From: Stenotrophomonas maltophilia
GTDB lineage: Bacteria > Pseudomonadota > Gammaproteobacteria > Xanthomonadales > Xanthomonadaceae
Length of the DNA stretch: 64,000 nt
Direction: 5' to 3'
Assembly: GCF_006974125.1 (NCBI RefSeq)
Contig: NZ_CP037858.1
Coordinates: 2,790,001 to 2,854,000 of the forward strand
Shown: positions 6,245-15,333 of the stretch, in pieces
Layout: every line of letters starts with the position of its first letter
Position numbering within the stretch: position 1 is the first letter of the stretch
The notes under the pieces: model-generated
The model's input: the letters and a program-made list of their open reading frames with translations, nothing else
Database searches by the model: none
Told to the model about the DNA's origin: nothing
Made by a program: the position numbers and the translations under genes

Positions 6245-8791
6245 ATGATTTCCTCCAAGCCCCGTCTCCCGTGCATGGTGCGCCTTGCATCGGCCATCGC
6301 AGCCTCGCTCGCACTCACTCCCACCTATGCGGCCCCGGTCGCGGATGTGGAGTTCAGTGACGGCTTCCTGCTGGGCGGCAGTGCCATCGATGTCTCGCGG
6401 TACGTGCAGGGCAATCCCGTCGCGGCTGGCGAATACGCCGTGGACGTGTTGCTCAATGATGCATTCCTGCAGCAGGCCGACATCGCTTTCATTGCAGGCG
6501 ATGACCCACTCGATGCGCAGCCCTGCCTGCCTGCATCGCTGCTGCCGCTGCTGGGCCTTGGCGTGCAGTATCTTGAAGCGGGTGCCGAAGAGCAGGGCAC
6601 CTGCGTGGACCTGCCGACCCGCGTGCCGGGCGCCACGGTCACCTTCGACAGCAGCACGCTGCAGCTGCGCCTGACCGTGCCGCAGGCGGCGCAGGAGCGC
6701 CTGCCGCGCGGGCATGTACCCGCCGCGCGGCGCGATGCGGGGGTCACTGCGGCCTTTGTCGATTACGCCGCCAACCACTACAGCAGCCAGGGGCGGCAGC
6801 ATGGCCATCTGGGCCTGCGTGCCGGCGTCAATCTGGGCCATTGGCGTCTGCGCCACCGCGCCTCCATCACCCAGGGCGCCGCTGGACTACGTTCCCGCAC
6901 CCTGGGCAGCGACCTGCAGCGCGATCTTCCCGGCTGGAACAGCCAGCTGCTGCTGGGCCAGGGCAGCACCGGGGGCGAACTGTTTGAAAGCCTGCGCTTC
7001 ACCGGCGTGCGCGTGGCCACCGACGAACGCATGCTGCCCGATTCGCTGCGCGGCTTCGCACCGGTCGTGCAGGGCATCGCCGAAGGCAACGCTGTCGTCA
7101 GCATCCGCCAGAACGGCACCGTCATCCACGAAAGCACGGTGGCTCCGGGCCCGTTCGTCATTGACGATCTGTATCCCACCAGCTTCGGCGGCGATCTGCA
7201 GGTGACCGTCACCGAAGCCGATGGCCGCAGCCGGCGCTACACGGTCAATTTTTCAGCGGTTCCGCAGGCATTGCGCGCCGGCTCATCGCGCTTCAGCGCC
7301 ACCGCCGGCCACCTGCGTGATGACGGCGCGCGCCTGCGCAGGCTGCCGTTCGCCGAAGGCACCTACGCCCATGGCATCAGCAATCACCTGACGCTGCTGG
7401 GCGGCGCCCAGGTGGCGCAGCACTATCAGGCCGCCCTGCTGGGCGCGGCGGTGAATACGCCAGTGGGTGCGTTCGGTGCGGACATCACCCACTCGCGTGC
7501 GCGGCCTGGCACGGGCGAGCAGGTGCACGGCAACAGCTACCGGCTCAATTACCAGCGCTACCTGGCTGGCAGCGGCACCCATGTCGGCCTGGCGGCCTAC
7601 CGCTTCAGCACGCGCGGGTTTCGCACCTTGAACGACACCGCTGCGCGGGCGGATGACGCGTGGGTCGATACCGGGCGCACGCGCCAGCGCTACCAGATGA
7701 ATCTCTCCCAGCGGCTGGGCGAACGCACCTCGCTGCAGTTGAGCGGTGGGCACGTGGCCTACTGGGACAGCGGACAGCGCCGCAACGACGTGCAGCTGGC
7801 ACTGCAGACATCCTGGCGGCGTGCGAATGTGGGCGTGTCGGTGCAGCGCTACCGTTCCGAACGCGGCGACCAGGACACGCGCTATGCCTTGAATGTCAGC
7901 GTGCCACTGGGTACTGCGCCGCAATCGCCGCGCCTGAGTACCCAGCTGAGCCATTCACCACGCACGGACCAGGCCCAGCTGTCGTTGAATGGCACGCTGG
8001 GCGCGCAGCGCAACACCCACTACAGCCTGTCGGCCGGCCACGGCAGCGACGGCGTCCACAGCCAGAGCGCCTACGTGGGGCACCAGGGCGCCTACGGGCA
8101 CTTCAACGCCGGCTACAGCCATGCCGCAGGCCAGCGCAGCCAGACCCTGGGTGCCAGCGGCAGCGTGGTGCTGCACCGCGGCGGGGTGAACTTCGGCCCG
8201 CCGCTGGGCAATGGCTTCGCGCTGGTGCAGGCCAAGGGCGCCGAAGGCGCGCGTATCGGCGCCGGCCACAGCGTGCGTGTTGGCCGCAACGGCTATGCGC
8301 TGCTGCCGCACATCACGCCGTACCGATGGAACCAGATCGACCTGGACCCGGCAGGCCTGCCGCTGGATGTGGACGTGCTGCAGACCTCGCACCGCATTGC
8401 GCCCACCGCGGGCGGCATCGTGCGTGTTGCGTTCGAGGTGCGCCGCGAACGCACGCTGTTCATCGATGCCACCGATGCGCTGGGCCAGCCCTTGCCTTTC
8501 GCCGCGCGCATCGTCGATGAAGCCGGCCAGTCGCGCGGTGCCGTGGGGCAGGGCAGCGTCATCCAGTTGCGCGGTGCGCAGGAGGCCGGTGCGCTGATTG
8601 TCGACCCGGAAGGCCCCGCGCGCTGCCGCCTCGATTACCAGCTGCTGGACGCCCCCGACGCCTACGGCCTGTCGTGGACCCAGGCGCAGTGCCTGCCGCA
8701 CCCGCCGCTGCCCGCCGCGCTGCAGGTCAATGCCCGGCAACTGCACGCCGAACCCACCGACCACGATGGCCAAGCGGCCACCCCCCGATGA
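6245..8791 (+). CDS. outer membrane fimbrial usher (FimD/PapC family)
   Basis: 848 aa. Outer-membrane assembly platform that receives chaperone-subunit complexes and secretes the growing fimbria. Signal peptide about 1-29 (ending PTYA). The N-terminal substrate-binding domain starts VEFSDGFLLGG and contains VDVLLND. The central segment AVVSIRQNGTVIHESTVAPG with FVIDDLYPTSFGGDLQVTVTEADG is the plug-proximal usher signature. Beta-strand-rich barrel sequence follows, with C-terminal domains from about 680. The length is normal. Its stop overlaps an ATG at 8788; the next gene, a pilin, follows directly. It is divergent from the pilin-chaperone unit. Confidence 0.94.
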   Translation: MISSKPRLPCMVRLASAIAASLALTPTYAAPVADVEFSDGFLLGGSAIDVSRYVQGNPVAAGEYAVDVLLNDAFLQQADIAFIAGDDPLDAQPCLPASLLPLLGLGVQYLEAGAEEQGTCVDLPTRVPGATVTFDSSTLQLRLTVPQAAQERLPRGHVPAARRDAGVTAAFVDYAANHYSSQGRQHGHLGLRAGVNLGHWRLRHRASITQGAAGLRSRTLGSDLQRDLPGWNSQLLLGQGSTGGELFESLRFTGVRVATDERMLPDSLRGFAPVVQGIAEGNAVVSIRQNGTVIHESTVAPGPFVIDDLYPTSFGGDLQVTVTEADGRSRRYTVNFSAVPQALRAGSSRFSATAGHLRDDGARLRRLPFAEGTYAHGISNHLTLLGGAQVAQHYQAALLGAAVNTPVGAFGADITHSRARPGTGEQVHGNSYRLNYQRYLAGSGTHVGLAAYRFSTRGFRTLNDTAARADDAWVDTGRTRQRYQMNLSQRLGERTSLQLSGGHVAYWDSGQRRNDVQLALQTSWRRANVGVSVQRYRSERGDQDTRYALNVSVPLGTAPQSPRLSTQLSHSPRTDQAQLSLNGTLGAQRNTHYSLSAGHGSDGVHSQSAYVGHQGAYGHFNAGYSHAAGQRSQTLGASGSVVLHRGGVNFGPPLGNGFALVQAKGAEGARIGAGHSVRVGRNGYALLPHITPYRWNQIDLDPAGLPLDVDVLQTSHRIAPTAGGIVRVAFEVRRERTLFIDATDALGQPLPFAARIVDEAGQSRGAVGQGSVIQLRGAQEAGALIVDPEGPARCRLDYQLLDAPDAYGLSWTQAQCLPHPPLPAALQVNARQLHAEPTDHDGQAATPR

Positions 8792-8802
8792 CTGGAGCCC
8801 GA

Positions 8803-9300
8803 ATGAAACACGCCCTGCTTGCCCTGTTGCTGCTGACCCCCGCCGCGGCCTTTGCCGATACCGCCACCCTGACCATCAGCGGGCGGGTGCTGCCCGGCAC
8901 CTGCACGCTGGCCGCCCCGGCCATCACCCTGGACCCGGTGAAGGCGGATGAGATGACCGCGGCCACGCCCAGCAAGCTGAAGACCGGCGCGCTCAACTTC
9001 ACCGGTTGCGTGGGTGTTTCGCGCGCACGCCTGTCGTTTGACGGTACCGCCGCCGACGGTGATGCGCAGCGCTGGAAGAATACCGCCACCGCCACACCCG
9101 CCACCGGGGTATCCATCGCGCTGTTGTCCGGTACCAGCGGCAACACCTATCTGAAGAAAGGTGATGCCGATATCCCCGTGGCCGTCACCGGTGCAACTGC
9201 CAGCTTCGCGCTGCGTGCGGGCTACTACATCGCCACCACCAGCGGGATCAATGCCGGCAACATCTCGACCGAGATCGTGGTCACCGCCGCCTACGACTGA
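8803..9300 (+). CDS. minor fimbrial subunit (pilin family)
   Basis: 165 aa secreted protein. Signal peptide MKHALLALLLLTPAAAFA (1-18). Mature TISGRVLPGTCTLAAPAITLDPV with Cys34 and Cys69 forming the pilin disulfide, and the C-terminal strand ends EIVVTAAYD. The start at 8803 has GGAG 7 nt upstream and gives a clean signal peptide; an in-frame ATG at 8788 overlaps the usher stop and is the alternative. The LDPVKADEM segment resembles LDPVSADAL of the adhesin pilin domain, so this may be the tip or adaptor subunit joining adhesin and shaft. It ends only 8 bp from the convergent sensor-kinase stop. Confidence 0.85.
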   Translation: MKHALLALLLLTPAAAFADTATLTISGRVLPGTCTLAAPAITLDPVKADEMTAATPSKLKTGALNFTGCVGVSRARLSFDGTAADGDAQRWKNTATATPATGVSIALLSGTSGNTYLKKGDADIPVAVTGATASFALRAGYYIATTSGINAGNISTEIVVTAAYD

Positions 9301-9308
9301 GGCCAGTG

Positions 9309-12226
9309 TCAGCGCAGGGCCTCAATCGCGTCCACGCTGGCCGTGGTCAGTGCGATGGCCTCGGCAACGCATGCCATTGCCGCCGCATCCGCGGTACCGC
9401 AGGTGCGTAGTGCCTGCTCAGCCTGCTGGCAACGCTGCGCGGCCTGCGCCTGCTCCAGGAAGACCAGTGCGCCGCTGAAGCTGTGCAGCAGATCGATCAT
9501 CGCCGTGCCATCGCCCGCTTCCAGCGCCCGGCGCAGTGCAGCCAGATCCGTGCGTGCCGTTTTCAGGAACGCTGCGCGCATCTGCGCCTGTACTGCCTCG
9601 CTCATCAGCGGTGCAGCTGCCGCCGCCGTCGCAGGATCCGGTTCAAGGGAATACAGCACGCGCTGCAGTGCGCCCAGGTCCAGCGGTTTCAACAGCAGCT
9701 GGGTCATGCCGGCCGCCCGTACCTGCTCTGCGTCGTTGGGCAACGCACTGGCGGTCAGTGCCACGATGGGCACGCGGGCGTTGTCCGCGCGCAGCCTGCG
9801 AGCAAGCGCATAGCCATCCATGCGTGGCATGTTCAGGTCGGTCAGGACGACGTCGAATCGGCCCTGGCACCAGCGCTCCCACGCCTCATTGCCGTCTGCG
9901 GCGGTGGTCACCTGCCAGCCCAGCGCCTGCAGCTGCGCCAGCGTCACATCGCGGCTGATCACGCTGTCATCCACCAGCAGAGCATGGCCGCCCGGCGGTG
10001 GCCTGCTTGCAGCAGTATGCCCACCGGGCACATCCGCATCCACGGCAGTGGCACGTTCTACGGGAACGTCCACGTGGAAGCGGCTGCCCGCCCCAGGTGT
10101 GCTGTGCACGCCCACCGTGCCACCCATCAGTTCGGCAAAGCGCCGGCACAGCGCCAGGCCCAGCCCGCTGCCTCCCTGTTCGCGGCCGGCATGGGCCTGC
10201 ACGAAGGGTGAGAACAGCGTGGCCTGGTCTTCGGCAGCGATGCCAGGCCCGGTGTCGCAGACCTCGAAGTACAGGTGTTCGGTTCCTTCGGGTCGAACAC
10301 GGGCATCCACGCGGATCGTGATCGTTCCCGCAGTGGTGAACTTCACTGCATTGCCGACGAAGTTGTGGAGGATCTGCGCCAGCCGGCGTGCGTCGGCTGT
10401 ATAGGCTGGTGCCATCGCATCGCCTGCCTGTACCACCAGCTGCAGGCCTTTGTCGGCGGCCTGCGGCCCGAACAGCGTCGCGGTCTGCTGCAGCAGACCG
10501 CGTGGATCAAACGCCACCGGCTGCAGCTGCATCAGGCCGGCCTCCATGCGCGACAGGTCCAGGGTATCGTCCACCAGCCCCTGCAGCACCCCGGCGGCGC
10601 TGCGCGCGCGTGCCGTGTGCGTCTGTGCCGACGCCGACATGGGCTGCCGTGCCAGCAGTTCCAGATGGCCCAGCACGCCGCTCAGTGGCGTGCGGATTTC
10701 ATGGCTGATCATCGCCACGAAGGCGCTCTTGGCCTGGTCGGCCGCTTCTGCCGCATGGCGGGCGTCCAGCAGCCGTTGCCGGGTTTCTTCCTGTGCGGTC
10801 ACATCGGTCACCGCGCACACCCAGATCGCTCGCCGCTGGTAGCGCGAAGGGGCCACGATGGCGCGTAGGAAGCGCGGCGGGGTGGTGCCATCGGCGGCGG
10901 CAACCGCGAAGGGTTGGCCGGGCTCTGGCGCGCCCACATCCTGCACCAGCCGCTGCACCACGGATGCCAGGCCGGGCACCGTGCCACCGGCCAGCTGTTC
11001 CAGTGCCTGGTTGTGCAGGATCAGCTGCCCGCTCTGCTGGTCCAGCAGGCACAGGCCCACCGGCGAGGTTTCGATCAGGGTGCGGCTCAACGCCTCGCTT
11101 TCATGCACGCGTGCGGCCTGTTCCAGCGCCGGCCGCAACACGCGCCGGTCCACCCGCAGCAGCACCACCCACAGCGCGCCCAGCAGCACCGCCAGCATCA
11201 GCATGCCCGCCAGCAGGTAGGCCCGTTGCGTGGCCCAGACATCGGCCCAGTGGTAGGGGCGCACCAGCACCCAGTCCACACCGCGCAGCGGCGCTGATAC
11301 CTCGAAGCGGTGGTTGCCGTTCAACAGTTGGGGGCCGGTGGTGCCTCTGTGGCCGTGGCATGCAGTACTTCGCGGCCCTGCCGGTCCACCACCTGCCATG
11401 TCCCGGCAGCCGCCTCGGTCAGCCGTTCGTGCAGGGCATCCAGCGGCTCGAACGTGAGGCGGTGGGCAAAGGGCGTGCCTTCGCTGCGCAGGCGCATCTG
11501 GGTCACCAGCGCGTCCTGTCCGGTAAATGGATTGCGGCCGTAGTACACACGCAGGTGCCCGCTGGGCAGAGCGATGTCGGTCCCTGTTCCCGCGCCCTGC
11601 CAGCCTTCATCGGCGGTACGGCGCAGTGCGGCCAGGGCCTGTTCGCGGGTCTGCATGCCCATGGTGCGCAGCAGCTGGGTTTCGTCCTGCAGCCCGGCCA
11701 CCGCGAACAGCTGCCCTTCCGGTTCGTAGGTGTAGGAGATAAGCGAGGTGGGCGAATCCTGCGCCGCTACCGTGGCGGCCATGTAGGCCGAATAGGTTTC
11801 CACCATGCCCAGGAAAGCAGCCTGGGTCTGCGGGGCAAGGCGGGGCTGCGGTGGCGACACCGCCAGCCAGGGAACCGACAGCGCGCCGGGCGCCAGCACC
11901 TGTACCTGGCCCCGCTGGGCCGCCAGGCGTTCGGCAAGGGGCATGCCACGGGCCGCCAGCAGCGGCTGCTGCGTGGCCCACAGGGTGGCGTTGGTGTTCA
12001 GGCTGGCGACGTAGGCGCGTCGGCGTTCGCCGATGTAGCGGTCCATGGTCTGCAGCCCACGGCGCAGGGCGTCACGTTCTTCCTGGTGCACGGTTTCCAG
12101 CCGCAGCCACAGGGCCGCAGCGCCGGCAGCCAGCAGCAGCACGGTCAGTACTGCGCCGCCGCCAAACAGGACCCGTCGTTGCAGGTGCCGCAGGGTGGCA
12201 AGCACGGAGTCGGTGGGTGACGCCAT
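9309..12226 (-). pseudogene. BvgS-type hybrid sensor histidine kinase, interrupted by a 1-nt frameshift
   Basis: Two abutting minus-strand frames make one kinase once a single C is added to the C5 tract at 11330-11334: 12226-11321 (N-terminal) and about 11332-9309 (rest). The restored length is 2919 nt, 972 aa. Order: TM1 (~20-42), periplasmic sensor, TM2 (~334-355), a PAS-like region (TLIETSPVGLCLLD), HisKA with MISHEIRTPL (His about 507), HATPase with DTGPGIA and GGSGLGLAL, a receiver with VLTDLNMPRMDG, and a C-terminal Hpt (LLHSFSGAL). As written, translation stops after ...APPAPNC and leaves the catalytic part without a sensor. It could be a true null, a phase-variable tract or a sequencing error. 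It adjoins the fimbrial locus, so fimbrial control is possible. Confidence 0.85.
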
Positions 12227-12624
12227 GGCACAACCCTGCAGATCGGGGCCCGCACACAGAGTGCCGGGCACGACACGCCCGTGCAAGCGCAGGCCTGGCC
12301 TGCTGGCCGTGGCCGTGCCCCGGCTCGCGACAGGCGCTCGCGGGCATCGTCGCCCAGCTGCTGGTCATCGCCCGCCCTATAGGCATTTACGGAAAGCGTG
12401 CCGACGCCGTCCAGGTACAGGGGAAGAAGGCGGCGCCAACAGGCAAGCGCAAACACCATCGATCAAACGTGATTGCAAGCCCGTGCCATCCGCCGTCGCT
12501 GGTGATCCATGATTCGCATGCAACGCAGGTGATTCCAATGAGGGACGTTTCAGATTTCGAAGATTGATATCCCCCATCATGCGTATCGCGTGATGCACAG
12601 CACCGTGCCAAAAGCGTCATCCTT
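12227..12624. other. intergenic region with no recognised gene
   Basis: About 400 bp upstream of the hybrid kinase. Short open frames occur on both strands, but none has a start context, composition or motif that convinces me. The stretch 12460-12600 is less GC-rich than its surroundings and may hold the kinase promoter. I looked for a c-di-GMP riboswitch core and did not find one. Confidence 0.4.
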
Positions 12625-12713
12625 GTAGAGTCGAGCCTTGCTCGACTCACCGCGCCCAGCGCGGCTTCCTGGCGACCTGACCGAAAAGCAGCCGAGCGTG
12701 GGCTCGGCTCTAC
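12625..12713. repeat. GTAG-bounded composite palindrome (GTAGAGTCGAGC type)
   Basis: Opens GTAGAG with hairpin TCGAGC-CTT-GCTCGA and closes with CCGAGC-GTG-GGCTCGG then CTAC. It has the same GTAG/CTAC boundaries as the SMAG dimers but different stems and a longer spacer, so it looks like another subfamily. It lies in the gap before the FAD oxidoreductase terminus. Confidence 0.6.
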
Positions 12714-12800
12714 AGTGCGCTGGGCGCAATTGCCGGGGCAGAGCACATCACCGTTGGGATGGGATCTGTTCCCGGGCAATCGGTAGCGCCGGGCCGGGCA

Positions 12801-14186
12801 TCACACCGGCGGCAACACCTTGCCAGGGTTGAGGATGCCATCCGGATCCAGCGCGGCCTTGATCGCGCGCATGGTGGCCAGCGTGGCCGGGGTGAAGGCG
12901 CGGGCCATGAAATCGCGCTTGGCCAGGCCGATGCCATGTTCACCGGATAGCGTGCCGCCCAGCGCCAGGGTCAGTTCGAAGATCTTCGGCAGCGCGGCAT
13001 GCGCACGTGCGTTCTCGTCGGCGTCATCCGGGTGGTAGAGGATGTTGACGTGCAGGTTGCCGTTGCCGGCATGGCCGAAGGTGACGATGGTGAGCGTGTA
13101 GTCGCGGGCCAGTGCCTGCACGCCGGCCACCAGATCGGGAATGCGCGACACCGGTACAACTACATCCTCATTGATCTTGCCCGGGGCCACGCTGCGCAGT
13201 GCAGGTGAGAGCGCCTTGCGTGCGGCCCACAGCTGGTCACGTGCGCGGCCTTCCATCGCCACATCCAGTTCGATCATGCCGTCGCCTTCAGCGGCGGTGG
13301 CCAGTGCCTGCAGCAGGTAGGGCAGGGTGTCGTGGTCACCATCGGCTTCGACCAGCAGCATGGCGCCGGCCTGCGGCACTTCGGCACCATTGAGCCGCAG
13401 CAGTTCCAGGCTGCGTGCATCCATGAATTCCAGGCGGGTGGGCACCACCGGCTGCGACATCAGGCGTGATACCGCCGCAGCGGCCGCATCGGCATCGCGG
13501 TACAGCACGCGCAGTCCGGCCTGGCTGACCGGCAGCGGGGTCAGCTTCAACGTGGCTTCCACGATCAACGCCAGCGTGCCTTCGCTGCCCACCAGCAGGT
13601 GGGTCAGGTCGTAGCCGGTGGCGTCCTTGGTGTAGGCGCCGCCGCAGCGGATCACCTCGCCGGTGCCGGTGACCGCCACCAGGCCCAGCACGTTGTCGCG
13701 GCTGGTGCCGTACTTCACCGCGCGCGGGCCGCCAGCGTTGCAGGCCAGGTTGCCGCCGATGCTGCAGACTTCGGCGCTGGACGGGTCCGGCGCCCAGAAC
13801 AGGCCGTGTGGAGCCAGCGCCTGCTGCAGGGCGCCGTTCAACACGCCGGGCTGCACCACGGCGCAGCGGTCGCCGGCACGGATCTCCACGATGCGGTCCA
13901 TGCGGGTGAACGACAGCACGATGCTGCCCGGCAACGGCACGGCCGCGCCGGTGGTACCGGTGCCTGCGCCGCGTGCAACCAGCGCTACGTGGTGTGCACG
14001 GCAGGCGCGGACCAGTGCCTGCACCTGTTCGATATCGGCGGGCAACGCAACAGCGGCGGGGCGTTGGTGGCGCCATGAGTTGTCCTGCGCGTTCGCCTCC
14101 AGCGCGCCGTCATCCATGCGCCAGCCCTCCGCGCCCAGCAGGGCGGACAGTTCGGCAACCAGGGCAGCGGGCAGGGCAGTACTCAT
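12801..14186 (-). CDS. FAD-binding oxidoreductase, GlcD/D-lactate dehydrogenase type
   Basis: 461 aa, usual for the family that oxidises D-2-hydroxy acids (D-lactate, glycolate, D-2-hydroxyglutarate) with FAD. FAD PP-loop ARGAGTGTTGAAVP (71-84), then SIGGNLACNAGGPRAVKYG, and the C-terminal FAD-oxidase domain with FGHAGNGNLHVNIL and SGEHGIGLAKR. The substrate cannot be told from the sequence; a cytochrome-linked D-lactate dehydrogenase is the commonest annotation for close relatives. The open frame continues upstream, but the ATG at 14186 overlaps the stop of the preceding gene (TCAT on plus) and is the natural start. No signal peptide. Confidence 0.88.
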   Translation of the reverse strand: MSTALPAALVAELSALLGAEGWRMDDGALEANAQDNSWRHQRPAAVALPADIEQVQALVRACRAHHVALVARGAGTGTTGAAVPLPGSIVLSFTRMDRIVEIRAGDRCAVVQPGVLNGALQQALAPHGLFWAPDPSSAEVCSIGGNLACNAGGPRAVKYGTSRDNVLGLVAVTGTGEVIRCGGAYTKDATGYDLTHLLVGSEGTLALIVEATLKLTPLPVSQAGLRVLYRDADAAAAAVSRLMSQPVVPTRLEFMDARSLELLRLNGAEVPQAGAMLLVEADGDHDTLPYLLQALATAAEGDGMIELDVAMEGRARDQLWAARKALSPALRSVAPGKINEDVVVPVSRIPDLVAGVQALARDYTLTIVTFGHAGNGNLHVNILYHPDDADENARAHAALPKIFELTLALGGTLSGEHGIGLAKRDFMARAFTPATLATMRAIKAALDPDGILNPGKVLPPV

Positions 14187-14827
14187 GACGGATCTCGTGG
14201 GGCAACGGGAGCGGGTTGGATCAGTTTCCAGGCGACAACGGCGCCGGCCAGCGGCAGCCAGACCCAGCGCAGTTCGGACAACAGCGTGGCGAGGCCACGT
14301 GCGCTGAAGAACTGCGCGGCAAACGGTGAAACGCGGATCGGTCGCCACGGCGCGAAGAAGCGTTGTTCGCTCCACGGCCAGGCGAGGGCAACGCCGAGGC
14401 CGCCGGAGGTCATCGCATCCAGCAGCGGGTGGCTGGCCGCGCAGATGAAGACGAATACAGCGGCTTGCACGGTAGATGCCACCGTTGGCCGCGCCCTGGT
14501 GGGTGCCAACCTTGGTTGGCACGAAACCGCCGACCAAGGTCGGCGACTACCGGAGCTGTGTGGTGCCGACCAAGGTCGGCGACCAGCAAAGAACGCCAAC
14601 ACCGCCGCCATCGCCGCCAGCACGCAGGCAAACAGCAGCGAATGGCTGGCCCCACGATGGCCGAACGCATCGGCATAGGGAATGTGCAGGGCGAACGCCA
14701 GCACATCGGCATCGGGAAGCATGGCGGCGATCACGCCGGCAACCAGCAGGCGCGGCGGGATGCGGCCGCGATCCGCCGCGCACCACAGCGCCAGCGGTAC
14801 GGCGGCATGGGTGATGATCGACGGCAT
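14183..14827 (-). CDS. DUF457/YdjM-like membrane-bound metal-dependent hydrolase, with repeat inserted in frame
   Basis: 214 aa. Hydrophobic inner-membrane protein of the DUF457 family: MPSIITHAAVPLALWC, MLPDADVLAFALHIPY, FGHRGASHSLLFA and ASHPLLDAMTSGG carry the conserved His/Asp residues (H7, DAD, HRG.SHS, HPLLD) thought to bind metal. Family members are linked to membrane remodelling, but the reaction is not established. Residues about 83-109 are encoded by a cluster of GTGCCAACC/CCGACC hairpin repeats (14501-14580), giving a low-complexity Arg/Ser/Pro loop between two membrane segments. Translational coupling to the FAD oxidoreductase gene by a 4-nt overlap. Confidence 0.8.
   Translation of the reverse strand: MPSIITHAAVPLALWCAADRGRIPPRLLVAGVIAAMLPDADVLAFALHIPYADAFGHRGASHSLLFACVLAAMAAVLAFFAGRRPWSAPHSSGSRRPWSAVSCQPRLAPTRARPTVASTVQAAVFVFICAASHPLLDAMTSGGLGVALAWPWSEQRFFAPWRPIRVSPFAAQFFSARGLATLLSELRWVWLPLAGAVVAWKLIQPAPVAPRDPS
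14501..14580. repeat. hairpin repeat cluster inside the DUF457 gene
   Basis: Three palindromes in 80 bp: GTGCCAACCTTGGTTGGCAC (14503-14522), CCGACCAAGGTCGG (14530-14543) and GTGCCGACCAAGGTCGGC (14563-14580). They keep the reading frame open. The same units occur intergenically at 14868-14919. Confidence 0.75.
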
Positions 14828-14867
14828 CAGTCACGCACCGTGGTCGTGCCGGCCAGGCCGCGCTCTG

Positions 14868-14919
14868 GTAGGTGCCAACCTTGGTTGGCACAGAAGCGCC
14901 GACCAAGGTCGGCCTCTAC
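14868..14919. repeat. GTAG-bounded palindrome of the GTGCCAACC/CCGACC type
   Basis: GTAGGTGCCAACCTTGGTTG opens and CCGACCAAGGTCGGCCTCTAC closes the element; the outer arms extend to CTCTGG/CCAGAG. It fills the gap between yraN and the DUF457 gene and is the intergenic sister of the cluster inside that gene. Confidence 0.75.
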
Positions 14920-14937
14920 CAGAGCGGACGGTATCCA

Positions 14938-15333
14938 TCAGCAATCATCCAGCCGGAACGCATCACGCAGCCACCGCAGCTGCGGCGGCTCGCCCGTGGC
15001 GTCAACCACGTCAAAACGGCAGGGTGCATCGGCCAGAGCGGGATTGTCCTGCAGGTACAACTGTGCGGCATGCGCCAGGCGCCGGCGTTTGCGTGCATCC
15101 ACCGAAGCGGCGCCACCGCCGAAGTCCGAACGTGCGCGATAGCGCACTTCCACGAACACCACGGTGCCAGCGTCATCCATCACCAGGTCCAGTTCGCCGC
15201 CACGGTAGCGCACGTTGCGCGCGCGTGGCTGCAGGCCGGCCTGTTGCAGATGCTGCTCGGCGGCGACTTCCACCGCCGAGCCACGTTGGCTGCGCTCAGC
15301 GACCACCGACGATCGGCATCGGCCGGCCGCCAT
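14938..15333 (-). CDS. YraN family protein (UPF0102)
   Basis: 131 aa from the ATG at 15333. Restriction-endonuclease-like fold: the core [20 protein letters not shown] followed by VFVEVRYR matches the E..D...E.K-type nuclease motif of the family ([12 protein letters not shown]), with [15 protein letters not shown] after it. The function is not settled; it is usually encoded beside lpoA and rsmI as here. The start is uncertain: ATG 15333 overlaps the lpoA stop by 38 bp and has no clear Shine-Dalgarno, and GTG codons at 15306 or 15303 would give 122 or 121 aa. Confidence 0.85.
   Translation of the reverse strand: MAAGRCRSSVVAERSQRGSAVEVAAEQHLQQAGLQPRARNVRYRGGELDLVMDDAGTVVFVEVRYRARSDFGGGAASVDARKRRRLAHAAQLYLQDNPALADAPCRFDVVDATGEPPQLRWLRDAFRLDDC

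Noticed and set aside
3675..9300. Naming the fimbria SMF-1
   Set aside because: I cannot match the pilin to SMF-1 from memory, and the gene orientation differs from a single operon.
12227..12624. Possible small genes or a riboswitch upstream of the hybrid kinase
   Set aside because: No start context, conserved motif or aptamer core could be found.
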